Positions 44,230-57,115 are shown, counted from the first letter of the stretch. The stretch: 64,000 nt of DNA from Serripes groenlandicus (GCA_031761405.1 JASEVX010000094.1:331688-395687), one strand, 5' to 3'. The notes: generated by a model from the letters alone, not told the origin. Program-made: numbers and translations.

Positions 44230-47200
44230 TTTTTGTAACCATACAAGAAGGGCGGGCTTGATCTTGAAAAGCATACACCCTCCCCATACAACACATACAA
44301 GAAGGGCGGGCTTGATGTTGAAAAGCATACACCCTCCCCATATAACACATACAAGAAGGGCGGGCTTGATCTTGAAAAGCATACACCCTCCCCATACAAC
44401 ACAAACAAGAAGGGCTTGATGTTGAAAAGCATACACCCTCCCCATATAACACATACAAGAAGGGCGGGCTTGATCTTGAAAAGCATAGACCCTCCCCATA
44501 TAACACATACAAGAAGGGCGGGCTTGATGTTGAAAAGCATACACCCTCCCAATACAACAAAAACAAGAAGGGCGGGCTTGATGTTGAAAAGCATACACCC
44601 TCCCCATATAACACATACAAGAAGGGCGGGCTTGATCTTGAAAAGCATACACCCTCCCCATACAACACATACAAGAAGGGCGGGCTTGATCTTGAAAAGC
44701 ATACACCCTCCCCATACAACACATACAAGAAGGGCGGGCTTGATCTTGAAAAGCATACACCCTCCCCATATAATACATACAAGAAGGGCGGGCTTGATCT
44801 TGAAAAGCATACACCCTCCCCATATAACATATACAAGAAGGGCGGGCTTGATGTTGAAAAGCATACACCCTCCCCATACAACACATACAAGAAGGGCGGG
44901 CTTGATGTTCAAAAGCATACACCCTCCCCATATAAAACATACAAGAAGGGCTTGATCTTGAAAAGCATACACCCTCCCCATACAACACATACAAGAAGGG
45001 CGGTCTTGATCTTGAAAAGCATACACCCTCCCCATATAACACATACAAGAAGGGCGGGCTTGATCTTGAAAAGCATACTCCCTCCCAATACAACACATAC
45101 AAGAAGGGCGGGCTTGATCTTGAAAAGCATACACCCTCCCCATATAACACATACAAGAAGGGCGGGCTTGATATTGAAAAGCATACACCCTCTCCATATA
45201 ACACATACAAGAAGGGTGGGCTTGATCTTGAAAAGCATACACCCTCCCCATATAACACATACAAGAAGGGCTTGATGTTGAAAAGCATACACCCTCCCCA
45301 TACAACACATACAAGAAGGGATTGATGTTGAAAAGCATACACCCTCCCCATATAACACATACAAGAAGGGCGGGCTTGATCTTGAAAAGCATACACCTTC
45401 CCCATACAACACATACAAGAAGGGCGGGCTTGATCTTGAAAAGCATACACCCTCCCCATATAACACATACAAGAAGGGCTTGATGTTGAAAAGCATACAC
45501 CCTCCCAATATAACACATACAAGAAGGGCTTGATGTTGAAAAGCATACACCCTCGCAATATAACACATACAAGAAGGGCTTGATGTTGAAAAGCATACAC
45601 CCTCCCCATATAACACATACAAGAAGGGCGGGCTTGATCTTGAAAAGCATACACCCTCCCAATACAACACATACAAGAAGGGCGGGCTTGATCTTGAAAA
45701 GCATACACCCTCCCGATACAACACATACAAGATGGGCTTGATCTTGAAAAGCATACACCCTCCCCATATAACACATACAAGAAGGGCTTCATCTTGAAAA
45801 GCATACACCCTCCCCATATAACACATACAAGAAGGGCTTGATGTTGAAAAGCATACACCCTCCCAATATAACACATACAAGAAGGGCGGGCTTGATCTTG
45901 AAAAGCATACACCCTCCCCATACAACACATACAAGAAGGGCGGGCTTGATCTTGAAAAGCATACACCCTCCCCATACAACACATACAAGATGGGCTTGAT
46001 GTTGAAAAGCATACAACCTCCCCATATAACACATACAAGAAGGGCTTGATGTTGAAAAGCATACACCCTCCCCATACAACACATACAAGAAGGGCTTGAT
46101 CTTGAAAAGCATACACCCTCGCAATATAACACATACAAGAAGGGCTTGATGTTGAAAAGCATACACCCTCCCCATATAACACATACAAGAAGGGCGGGCT
46201 TGATCTTGAAAAGCATACACCCTCCCAATACAACACATACAAGAAGGGCGGGCTTGATCTTGAAAAGCATACACCCTCCCGATACAACACATACAAGATG
46301 GGCTTGATCTTGAAAAGCATACACCCTCCCCATATAACACATACAAGAAGGGCTTCATCTTGAAAAGCATACACCCTCCCCATATAACACATACAAGAAG
46401 GGCGGGCTTGATGTTGAAAAGCATACACCCTCCCCATATAACACATACAAGAAGGGCTTGATGTTGAAAAGCATACACCCTCCCCATACAACACATACAA
46501 GAAGGGCGGGCTTGATCTTGAAAAGCATACACCCTCTCCATATAACACATACAAGAAGGGTGGGCTTGATCTTGAAAAGCATACACCCTCCCCATACAAC
46601 ACATACAAGAAGGGCGGGCTTGATCTGGAAAAGCATACACCCTCCCCATACAACACATACAAGAAGGGCGGGCTTGATCTGGAAAAGCATACACCCTCCC
46701 CATATAACACATACAAGAAGGGCGGGCTTGATGTTGAAAAGCATACACCCTCCCCATATAACACATACAAGAAGGGCTTGATCTTGAAAAGCATACACCC
46801 TCCCCATATAACACATACAAGAAGGGCGGGCTTGATCTTGAAAAGCATACACCCTCCCCATATAACACATACAAGAAGGGCGGGCATGATCTTGAAAAGC
46901 ATACACCCTCCCCATACAACACATACAAGAAGGGCTTGATGTTGAAAAGCATACACCCTCCCCATATAACACATACAAGAAGGGCGGGCTTGATCTTGAA
47001 AAGCATTCACCCTCTCCATATAACACATACAAGAAGGGCAGGCTTGATGTTGAAAAGCATACACCCTCCCCATATAATACATACAAGAAGGGCGGGCTTG
47101 ATCTTGAAAAGCATACACCCTCCCCATATAACACATACAAGAAGGGCGGGCTTGATCTTGAAAAGCATACACCCTCCCCATACAACACATACAAGAAGGG

Positions 47201-50200
47201 CGGGCTTGATGTTGAAAAGCATACACCCTCCCCATATAACACATACAAGAAGGGCGGGCTTGATGTTGAAAAGCATACACCCTCCCCATATAACACATAC
47301 AAGAAGGGCGGGCTTGATGTTGAAAAGCATACACCCTCCCCATATAACACATACAAGAAGGGCGGGCTTGATGTTGAAAAGCATACACCCTCCCCATACA
47401 ACACATACAATAAGGGCGGGCTTGATCTTAAAAAGCATACACCCTCCCCATATAACACATACAAGAAGGGCGGGCTTGATCTTGAAAAGCATTCACCCTC
47501 TCCATATAACACATACAAGAAGGGCAGGCTTGATGTTGAAAAGCATACACCCTCCCCATACAACACATACAAGAAGGGCGGGCTTGATCTTAAAAAGCAT
47601 ACACCCTCCCCATATAATACATACAAGAAGGGCGGGCTTGATGTTGAAAAGCATACACCCTCCCCATATAACACATACAAGGAGGGCGGGCTTGATGTTG
47701 AAAAGCATACACCCTCCCCATATAACACATACAAGAAGGGCGGGCTTGATCTTGAAAATCATACACCCTCCCCATATAACACATACAAGAAGGGCGGGCT
47801 TGATCTTGAAAAGCATACACCCTCCCCATAAAACACATACAAGAAGGGCGGGCTTGATCTTGAAAAGCATACACCCTCCCCATACAACACATACAAGATG
47901 GGCGGGCTTGATGTTGAAAAGCATACACCCTCCCCATACAACACATACAAGAAGGGCTTGATGTTGAAAAGCATACACCCGCCCCATATAACACATACAA
48001 GAAGGGCGGGCTTGATGTTGAAAAGCATACACCCTCCCCATACAACACATACAAGAAGGGCGGGCTTGATTTTGAAAAGCATACACCCTCCCCATACAAC
48101 ACATACAAGGAGGGCGGGCTTGATGTTGAAAAGCATACACCCTCCCCATACAACACATACAAGAAGGGCTTGATGTTGAAAAGCATACACCCTCCCCATG
48201 TAACACATACAAGAAGGGCGGGCTTGATGTTGAAAAGCATACACCCTCCCCATATAACACATACAAGAAGGGCGGGCTTGATCTCGAAAAGCATACACCC
48301 TCCCCATACAACACATACAAGGAGGGTGGGCTTGATCTGGAAAAGCATACACCCTCCCCATATAACACATACAAGAAGGGCGGGCTTGATGTTGAAAAGC
48401 ATACACCCTCCCCATATAACACATACAAGAAGGGCTTGATCTTGAAAAGCATACACCCTCCCCATATAACACATACAAGAAGGACGGGCTTGATCTGGAA
48501 AAGCATACACCCTCCCCATATAACACATACAAGAAGGGCTTGATGTTGAAAAGCATACACCCTCCCCATACAACACATACAAGAAGGGCTTGATGTTGAA
48601 AAGCATACACCCTCCCCATATAACACATACAAGAAGGGCTTGATGTTGAAAAGCATACACCCTCCCCATACAACACATACAAGAAGGGCTTGATGTTGAA
48701 AAGCATACACCCTCCCCATATAACACATACAAGAAGGGCGGGCTTGATGTTGAAAAGCATACACCCTCCCCATATAATACATACAAGAAGGGCGGGCTTG
48801 ATGTTGAAAAGCATACACCCTCCCCATATAACACATACAAGAAGGGCTTGATGTTGAAAAGCATACACCCTCCCCATACAACACATACAAGAAGGGCTTG
48901 ATGTTGAAAAGCATACACCCTCCCCATATAACACATACAAGAAGGGCGGGCTTGATCTCGAAAAGCATACACCCTCCCCATACAACACATACAAGGAGGG
49001 TGGGCTTGATCTGGAAAAGCATACACCCTCCCCATATAACACATACAAGAAGGGTGGGCTTGATGTTGAAAAGCATACACCCTCCCCATACAACACATAC
49101 AAGAAGGGCTTGATCTTGAAAAGCATACACCCTCCCCATATAACACATACAAGAAAGGCTTAATCTTGAAAAGCATACACCCTCCCCATACAACACATAC
49201 AAGAAGGGCTTGATCTTGAAAAGCATACACCCTCCCCATATAACACATACAAGAAGGGCGGGCTTGATCTTGAAAAGCATACACCCTCCCCATATAACAC
49301 ATACAAGAAGGGCGGGCTTGATGTTGAAAAGCATACACCCTCCCCATACAACACATACAAGAAGGGCTTGATCTTGAAAAGCATACACCCTCCCCATATA
49401 ACACATACAAGAAAGGCTTAATCTTGAAAAGCATACACCCTCCCCATACAACACATACAAGAAGGGCTTGATCTTGAAAAGCATACACCCTCCCCATATA
49501 ACACATACAAGAAGGGCGGGCTTGATCTTGAAAAGCATACACCCTCCCCATATAACACATACAAGAAGGGCGGGCTTGATCTGGAAAAGCATACACCCTC
49601 CCCATATAACACATACAAGAAGGGTGGGCTTGATGTTGAAAAGCATACACCCTCCCGATACAACACATACAAGATGGGCTTGATCTTGAAAAGCATACAC
49701 CCTCCCCATATAACACATACAAGAAAGGCTTAATCTTGAAAAGCATACACCCTCCCCATACAACACATACAAGAAGGGCTTGATCTTGAAAAGCATACAC
49801 CCTCCCCATATAACACATACAAGAAGGGCGGGCTTGATCTTGAAAAGCATTCACCCTCCCCATAAAACACATACAAGAAGGGCGGGCTTGATCTTGAAAA
49901 GCATACACCCTCCCCATACAACACATACAAGATGGGCTTGATATTGAAAAGCATACACCCTCCCCATACAACACATACAAGATGGGCTTGATGTTGAAAA
50001 GCATACACCCTCCCCATACAACACATACAAGAAGGGCGGGCTTGATGTTGAAAAGCATACACCCTCCCCATATAACACATACAAGAAGGGCTTGATGTTG
50101 AAAAGCATACACCCTCCCCATACAACACATACAAGAAGGGCTTGATGTTGAAAAGCATACACCCGCCCCATATAACACATACAAGAAGGGCGGGCTTGAT

Positions 50201-50910
50201 GTTGAAAAGCATACACCCTCCCCATATAACACATACAAGAAGGGCTTGATGTTGAAAAGCATACACCCTCCCCATACAACACATACAAGAAGGGCTTGAT
50301 GTTGAAAAGCATACACCCGCCCCATATAACACATACAAGAAGGGCGGGCTTGATCTTGAAAAGCATACACCCTCCCCATATAACACATACAAGAAGGGCT
50401 TGATCTTGAAAAGCATACACCCTCTCCATATAACACATACAAGAAGGGCGGGCATGATCTTGAAAAGCATACACCCTCCCCATATAACACATACAAGAAG
50501 GGCGGGCATGATCTTGAAAAGCATACACCCTCCAAATACAACACATACAAGAAGGGCTTGATCTTGAAAAGCATACACCCTCCCCATATAACACATACAA
50601 GAAGGGCGGGCTTGATCTTGAAAAGCATACACCCTCCCCATATAACACATACAAGAAGGGCGGGCTTGATCTTGAAAAGCATACACCCTCCCCATAAAAC
50701 ACATACAAGAAGGGCGGGCTTGATCTTGAAAAGCATACACCCTCCCCATATAACACATACAAGAAGGGCGGGCATGATCTTGAAAAGCATACACCCTCCA
50801 AATACAACACATACAAGAAGGGCTTGATCTTGAAAAGCATACACCCTCCCCATATAACACATACAAGAAGGGCTTCATCTTGAAAAGCATACACCCTCCC
50901 CATACAACAC
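44230..50910 (+). repeat. 6.7-kb minisatellite, about 125 units of 54 or 50 bp
   Basis: Units read ACAAGAAGGGCGGGCTTGAT, (C/G)TTGAAAAGCATACACCCTC, CCCATA(T/C)AACACAT. A 4-bp deletion (CGGG) gives a 50-bp class mixed with the 54-bp class. The minus strand lacks stops in all three frames of the unit, so frames of up to 1090 residues with an 18-residue repeat (GVCFSRSSPPFLYVLYGE and its frame shifts) arise; 54-bp runs also stay open in one + frame. Block copies occur: about 45600-45790 is repeated at about 46165-46355. The last unit passes directly into a family A element. Confidence 0.97.
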
Positions 50911-51125
50911 ATTCAACTATTCTGCAGCAGACGACTTTGTAAACCTCGAGACAAAAACATTGAAATTCTTTATAATTGAAGGTATAATTACTGAAAAAAG
51001 TTGTAAACATTGTGGCAAAAGGAGAAATTACTATTTTGGAGCATATTCTCCTTGTGTCACAACGTTTTCAAAAAGCCGTCTGATGCAGAGGTGTTAGAGA
51101 GCATCTATATGTGGGAAAGGTATAA
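50908..51125 (-). mobile_element. family A MITE fused to the minisatellite
   Basis: CCCCATACAACACATTCAAC and ATTCTGCAGCAGACGACTTT form the left end; GCCGTCTGATGCAGAGGTG and TATGTGGGAAAGGTATAA the right. The minisatellite phrase CCCTCCCCATACAACACAT occupies the place of the terminal CCCTTTCCCACATACAACAAA. Confidence 0.87.
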
Positions 51126-52456
51126 TTAACATTAAACTTTGAATTCTAATTAACACATGTGTAACAAATGAGTTTGCCTGAACAAGTTTGTTATTGGTGT
51201 TTAAAATCACAAGGGATAAAATTTCTTATATATTTTATATGGATGTTTAGATCATTTAATATTTCCTGTCTGAAAAACTCGTGGTTAAATAACACATATG
51301 CTTTTATCCGAAGAATGAATGAAACTAAACGTGGATATACTTATCTCGATTGCCAAATTCGTTTCAATAATACCCAGAGAAACCCGTAAAAAGCCATAAA
51401 TCTTACTTTATAGTAAAATTAAACAAATGTAAAGAAATAAACTTACTAGAATTCTACACAGAAATGTCATATCCCATTCAACATATTAGTGTGTGTAAAT
51501 GCCCAATGCAAGCTGTGCTCTGATTGGCTGTATAGTGCAACACAGTTAGCAGTGACGTCACCCGACATGTTTTATTCGTGATAGTCCGGGACGAGTGTTG
51601 ATCCGTATATGCATGCTTAGTTTTAGCAGAGACATATAAACACATGTGTTTTTATGTCTCTGGTTTTAGACTGGGAAGGCAACATTGCGAATCGAGTAAG
51701 AAATTGAACACTGTTATGTACTACAAACAAGTTTTATGTTTTAAATGAGAGCTGCTCGGCATTTACAAGCTTAACTTGTGTTGTGTCTGTATACTCTATT
51801 AATATTATTCATGTAGCATATGTTTCGACTTGTAATTAATATGTACATATCAATTCCCACCTTCTGTAACTGTAATACCAACTTAAACGAATCTTCCCAA
51901 TTGAAAACAAATGGGAAAGTATTTGATACCTAAACACAACCTTTTGATTACTTTTATTCTTCTTCTCTAGATATAATAAAAGGCGTTGGAAAAGGAGAGA
52001 AATTTCACTACATGTATATGCAGTTTGTCTCCTTTCCGCAATGTTTTTTTCTTTTCTCTCCAAAACTAAAGAATTGCCCTTATTGTATGCTATTTTCCCT
52101 CCAATTTCAATTTGTAATTTTGTTCATGGTTAGCAATGAATACCCTGCCTATCATAAGCAGAGTATCCATGGATGACTGAGTACAATCCCCCTTTAAGAT
52201 AAATGAAATATAAGATCACGTGATAGTATTTAAATATATTTCTTGTAATTATACCATTTCCTCATGCTGTACTATATGTACCAAGAGATGTATTAAAGTT
52301 CTGTTCTAATAACAAATCTTCTCAACACTATCTGACTTATTGAAAACCACAACATCACATATATTCTTTGTGTTTTTGTATTTTGCTATTTGAACTGTGT
52401 GTACATGATTGCAAAAAAAAAAATTGTATTGTATTGTATATAAGATCGATCGAAAT
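51126..52456. other. AT-rich region without recognised gene
   Basis: About 1.3 kb. Noted inside: AGTGACGTCACCC at 51552, an imperfect palindrome AGAGACATATAAACACATG/TGTTTTTATGTCTCT at 51629-51662, and a possible family A inner piece near 51970-52080 (GGAAAAGGAGAGAAATTTC..TCTCCTTTCCGCAATG). No gene is supported. Confidence 0.5.
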
Positions 52457-52520
52457 TCATTGTGAGCAATTTCTCCTTTTGCCACAATGTTTTCAAATCT
52501 GTTCAATAAACATACTTTCA
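52457..52520 (+). mobile_element. family A MITE inner fragment
   Basis: TGAGCAATTTCTCCTTTTGCC, ACAATGTTTTCAAATCTGTT and ACATACTTTCATTAA; only the right half of the hairpin remains. Confidence 0.65.
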
Positions 52521-53437
52521 TTAACCCTTTCCATCCCTTTGACACAATGTTTTCCACTTTTAGTCATAGGTTAATCCATTCAATTATAGAGATTTTCTAT
52601 TTTTAGCTCACCAGAGCACAAAGTGCTCAAGGTGAGTTTTTGTGATCGCCTTTTGTCCGTCGTCCGTCGTCCGTCGTCAACATTTGCTTGTTAACACTCT
52701 AGTGGCAACATTTTGCATCCAATCTTCATGAAAGTTTATCAGAACATATATCTCCATCAAATCTAGGCCAAGTTTGAAACTGGGTCATGTTGGGTCAAAA
52801 ACTAGGTCACTAGGCCAAATTTAAGGAAAATCTTGTTAACACTCTTGAGCATGTTGAAACTTTGTCAGAATGTTTGTCTTAATGATATCCAAGCCAAGTT
52901 CGAATATAGGTTATGTTAAGTCAAAAACTAGGTCACTAGGCCAAATTGAAGAATAATCTTGTTAACACTTTGGAAGCCGCATTTTTGGCTTGAGCATGTT
53001 GAAACTTTGTCAGAAAGTTTGTCTTGATAATATCTAGGCCAAGTTCGAATATGGGTCATGTTTGGTTGAAAACTAGGTCACTAGGCCAAATTGAAGTAAA
53101 ATCTTGTTAACACTCTAGAAGCCACATTTTAAACTTGAGCATGTTGAAACTTTGTCAGAAAGTTTGTCTTGGTGATATCTAGACCAAGTTCGAATATGGG
53201 TCATGTCCGGTCAACAACTAAGTCACTAGGCCAACTTGTAGAACAATCTAGTTGACTTGAGCAGCTTAAAATGTTGTCAGAAAGTTTGTCTTGATGATAT
53301 TGTCATTGGTGCTGAAAGAGTTATGTCTTAAAAAGCCCATTCTCAGGTGAGCGATTCAAGGGCCTCAAGGACCTCTTGTTTGAAAAAACATTCAAAGTCG
53401 TCTTCTGCAGAATTGTCGTATGAGGGAAAGGGTTAAG
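52520..53437 (+). mobile_element. family A MITE split by a family E element
   Basis: ATTAACCCTTTCCATCCCTTTG..TATAGAGATTTTCTATTTT precedes the insertion; AACATTCAAAGTCGTCTTCT, GCAGAATTGTCGTATGAGGG and AAAGGGTTAA follow it. Confidence 0.83.
52603..53383 (+). mobile_element. family E element with 145-bp internal repeats
   Basis: Starts TAGCTCACCAGAGCACAAAG then TGCTCAAGGTGAG and ends CAGGTGAGCGATTCAAGGGC then CTCAAGGACCTCTTGTTT. The interior holds three 145-bp units beginning ATGTTGAAACTTTGTCAGAA (52851, 52996, 53141). A (CGTCCGT)n run lies near the start. No reading frame of note. Related sequence occurs at 28700, 54102, 56570, 60040 (inverted) and 63320. Confidence 0.82.
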
Positions 53438-53447
53438 TTAGTAACAG

Positions 53448-53525
53448 TGCCCTTCTCAACCAATCACATTGCCATCGTGATATGACTGAACAATTGTTGA
53501 AAGTGGCTTTAAATCCCCCATTATC
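53448..53525 (+). mobile_element. SINE 3' tail
   Basis: GCCATCGTGATATGACTGAA, CAATTGTTGAAAGTGGCTTT and AAATCCCCC; head absent. Confidence 0.65.
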
Positions 53526-53545
53526 AATCTCAATCTTTCAGAAAG

Positions 53546-53890
53546 TTACCCTTTCCCACATGAAACAAATCGATAGCAGACGACTTTGAAAACACCAAGG
53601 CGAGACAATGGAACATTTCTATTAATGAAGATATTATTAATGAATGGATTTGATAATATCATGAGCAAATTTCACCTTTTCCTACAATGTCATGAAAATT
53701 TGTCTAAAGATGCCTAAACAAAAATCTGTGGGTGAATACATACAGCACACTACTTTTACATCGGCTAAATTATGAACAATCTCTTCAATCTTGTGACAAA
53801 AGGAGAAATTGCTTATTATGAGAAATTTCTTCTTTGCTACAATGTCTTGAAAAGTCATCTGTAGATGCATCAAACATTGTCTGCAGGTAG
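53546..53890 (-). mobile_element. family A MITE with insertion
   Basis: GTTACCCTTTCCCACATGAA..CGATAGCAGACGACTTT on the left. After an extra stretch, ATTGCTTATTATGAGAAATT, AAAGTCATCTGTAGATGC and GTCTGCAGGTAGG finish it. Confidence 0.68.
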
Positions 53891-53894
53891 GACA

Positions 53895-55245
53895 GTTTTT
53901 GGTTTGCCTATTCGAAGAAATAGGGGAGCTTATGTAGTCACCCCGGCGTTGGTGTCCGCGTTGGCGTATGCATTGCCAGCTTGTTCAAACCTTTGCGTGC
54001 AAGGCCTTTTCTCAGCCACTGTGTATGCTGTTGCTTTGAAACTTCACACACTTATTCAGGGTCATTAGGTGACCTTGTATGTCAAGTCCCATAACTCTGG
54101 AAAAAGGCCAGAAGAGCTTATGCCGTGGTGTGGTGTCCGTCGTCCGTGCGTCCGTCCGTAAACAATTGCTTGTGAACGCGATACAGTCTTCAGTTTTGAT
54201 TGAATCTCAATCAAACTTATACAGTAGTAAGATATCCATTAGAGCTCGGTTCCTTTCGCAAACCAGCCAGATTCGCTTATGCAAGACTGGATTATGGCCC
54301 TTGAAATTGTCAAAATTGCTATAATAGAGCTTGTGAACACAATAGAGGCTCCATTTACTATCTGATCTTCACCAAACTTACACAGTAGTTAGGTATCAGT
54401 GCGAGCTTGGTTTCATTTGCAAACCAGCCAGATCCGGCCATGCAAGACTGGATTATGGCCCTTGAAATTGTCAGAATTGCTATAATAGAGCTTGTGAACG
54501 CGATAAAGTCTTCAGTTTTGATTGTATCTCAATCAAACTTATACAGTAGTTAGATATCCACGAGAGCTCGGTTCCTTTTGCAAACCAGAATTGCCCATGC
54601 AAGACTAGATTATGGCCCTTGAAATTGTCAAAAATGCTATAATTGAGCTTGTGAACACAATAGAGGCTCCATTTACTAACTAATCTTCACCACACTCAGA
54701 TAATAGTTAAATATTGATGAGACCTCGGTTCCTTTCGAAAACCAGCCAGATGTGCCCTTGCATGACTGGATTATGGCCCTTGAAATTGTTAAAATTGCTA
54801 TAATACAGCTTGTGAACACAATAGAGCCTCTATTTACTATTCAATCTTGACCAAACTTAGATAGTAGTTAAATACTGATAAGAGCTCGGTTCCTTTCGCA
54901 AACCAGCCAGATCCGCCTATGCAAGACTGGATTATGGCCCTTGAAATTGTCAAAATTGCTATAACACAGCTTGTGAACACAAAAGAGCCTCCATTTACTA
55001 TCCGATCTTAACCATACATACATGCTCTGGATTGAAACTGACCAAAGAACCATACCAGTAGAGCATAGGCCCTCATGGGCCTCTTGTTACCGAATTGTGC
55101 CCCTTTTTGGACTTGGAATTCTGGTCAAAACTTTGCGTGCAATACCTTTTCTCAGACACTGTGTATGCTGTTGCTTTGAAACTGCGCACACTTATTCAGG
55201 GTCATTAGATGACCTTGTATGTCAAGTCCCATAACTCTGGAATTG
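53895..55245 (+). mobile_element. composite repeat with a family E-like insert and 161-bp internal units
   Basis: The outer part holds CTTTTCTCAGCCACTGTGTA..TATGTCAAGTCCCATAACTC (54003-54101). It is repeated with a few changes at 55146-55240, giving direct repeats of about 100 bp. Between them lie a CGTCCGTGCGTCCGTCCGTA run and five units of about 161 bp containing GGATTATGGCCCTTGAAATT (54290, 54451, 54608, 54769, 54930). The insert ends CATAGGCCCTCATGGGCCTC then TTGTT. No coding sequence. Confidence 0.75.
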
Positions 55246-55808
55246 ATTTTGATATATAAATAAATTCACAGATTTAAAAGGCCCAATAGGGCCTGTATGG
55301 ACTTGGTTAACATTGCATGCAAGTATTGAAAAGGTGTTTTATCTTGCAATAGGTGATACTGTGTGACTTTACATAATGCTATAACTGTTCTGAAGTAGGC
55401 CCTGATAGACGATGGCCCTGATAGGCGAGCTATATTGTCCTCCGACAACTCTTGTTAAATTATATTCTGCCTCTAGGGCAGGGAGACATTCTTTATCTTT
55501 GTCTGTTCTCAATAAATTTCCGATGTAACCTTTACAAAATTAACTTTCAGATAGATTGTGACATTGTTTTCAAAATTATATGTTGCAGATGCATCACAAT
55601 GTGTCTGCATGTTTGTTTGGAAATGGTTATGAATCTCAATCAGTATTGTGACATTATTATTTAAAGTAAATAAATGTGTAGCTTTGTTAATTTATTGCAT
55701 TTGTTTGTTTCTAGAAACCTTTATTACCATTTCTTTGAATATCTAAAATCCACTTTTCCTCCTTTACATTGACCTGGTGCTGTCCCTCAAATGAAAGGTC
55801 AGTGAATA
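55246..55808. other. repeat-derived and AT-rich sequence, no gene
   Basis: A weak family A remnant (ACATTGTTTTCAAAATTATA, TGTTGCAGATGCATCAC) lies at about 55560-55635. Nothing else was recognised. Confidence 0.45.
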
Positions 55809-56022
55809 CCACCCCTTTCCCTCCATACAACAATTCTACAGCTGACGGTTTTTAAAACTTATTGACACAAACGTGAACAATCTCAATAAATCAGGGTTTT
55901 ACTATACAATAGAGTTGAAAACATTGTGGCAAAAGGAGAAATTGTTCGTTTTGAGCAATTTCTTCTTTTCCCACAATGTTTTCAAAGGTCGTCTGCTGCC
56001 GATGCGTCAACACGTCGGAAAT
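55809..56022 (-). mobile_element. family A MITE
   Basis: ACCACCCCTTTCCCTCCATAC, CAACAATTCTACAGCTGACG on the left, perfect hairpin AATTGTTCGTTTTGAGCAATT, GTCGTCTGCTGCCGATGCGTC on the right; the outermost right end is lost. Confidence 0.85.
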
Positions 56023-56320
56023 AAAATCCAAAGGGCAATATAAGCTCCAGGAAATCCAACCATGGTTAGATGTATTGGATATAATTACCATAAGAAAATA
56101 TCACGATTAACAAAATACGTCCGCAAAAACACCATCCTTGAACTTATATTATATAATAGTATGTACAGTAGTTGATGGTTTATATAACAATAACCTTGTA
56201 CTGGGTCATATAGGATCAAATACTAGGAAACACTTTTAAAATTAGATTTTTCAAAATGCACACCACTATCGACGGTAGCTTTGTGGTACCATCCAAAAAT
56301 CTTGTGAGCACACAAGTTCA
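56023..56320. other. unassigned sequence
   Basis: AT-rich, nothing recognised. Confidence 0.4.
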
Positions 56321-56550
56321 GTAACCCTTTCCCCCAAACAACACATTTGGAGAAGACGACTTTGAAAACACAGTGACAAAAACCTGAAAAACCTACATAA
56401 AAGATGGCTTTATTGTTAAATAAAGTTGAATACATTGTGGCCAAAGGAGAGATTGCTCATCATGAGAAATTTCACCTTTTGCCAAAATGTTTTCAAAAGT
56501 CGCCTGCTGCTATTGCTTCAGAATGTGTCTGCAGGATAGAAAGGGGTAAC
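56320..56550 (-). mobile_element. family A MITE, full length
   Basis: CAGTAACCCTTTCCCCCAAAC..TTGGAGAAGACGACTTTG, ATTGCTCATCATGAGAAAT hairpin, GTCGCCTGCTGCTATTGC and GATAGAAAGGGGTAA. Confidence 0.86.
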
Positions 56551-56569
56551 TGGAATACCAAGGTGGGTT

Positions 56570-56945
56570 TTTAGCTTACCTAAGCACGAAGTGTAATGTG
56601 AGCTTTTGTGCTCACTCACCGTCCGGCGTTCGTCATCGTCGTCTGTACGTCCGTCTGTTAACAATGTCCTACAAATTACTTCTCCTACTAAACCAATGGA
56701 CTGATTTCGAAATAACTTCACAAGAATGTTCCTTAGGTGGTCCTCTTTTAAAGTTGTTCAAATAATTTAATTCCAAGTGGAACTTTGGTTGCTGCGGCAT
56801 AAAAAAAGGGGAAAATTGCCAAAACTTTAAAAATCTTCTTGTCCAAAAGTGATGGCCCGATTTGAAAACCAATTTGCACAAATGTTCCTTGGGGGATCTT
56901 CTACCAAGATGGTTCAAATTATTTAGATCCATTTAAAAACATGGT
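56570..56945 (+). mobile_element. family E element fragment
   Basis: TTAGCTTACCTAAGCACGAA, GTGAGCTTTTGTGCTCACTC, CGTCCGTCTGTTAACAATG, GAATGTTCCTTAGGTGGTCC and GCCAAAACTTTAAAAATC. The right end is missing. Confidence 0.72.
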
Positions 56946-57115
56946 CGCCATTGTGGCAAACTAAGGAATTTATCATATTGAGCAATATTGCCACAGTGTT
57001 AACAACTTCTTTTCAGTAATTACACATTCGCTTTCAGAGATTTTCCATGCTTTTGCCCCAGTGTTTTCAATATCGTCTGCTGCAGATTCGTTTAATGTCG
57101 GTATGTTTAACCCTT
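56946..57115 (+). mobile_element. family A MITE, left end missing
   Basis: GCCATTGTGGCAAACTAAGG, ATTGAGCAATATTGCCACAG, TCAGAGATTTTCCATGC, ATCGTCTGCTGCAGATTCG. Confidence 0.65.

Noticed and set aside
44137..50910. Very long minus-strand open frames (up to 1090 codons) with Cys/aromatic repeats
   Set aside because: They lie wholly in the 54/50-bp minisatellite, overlap in three frames and change frame at every 4-bp deletion. No domain, start context or splice structure supports a gene.
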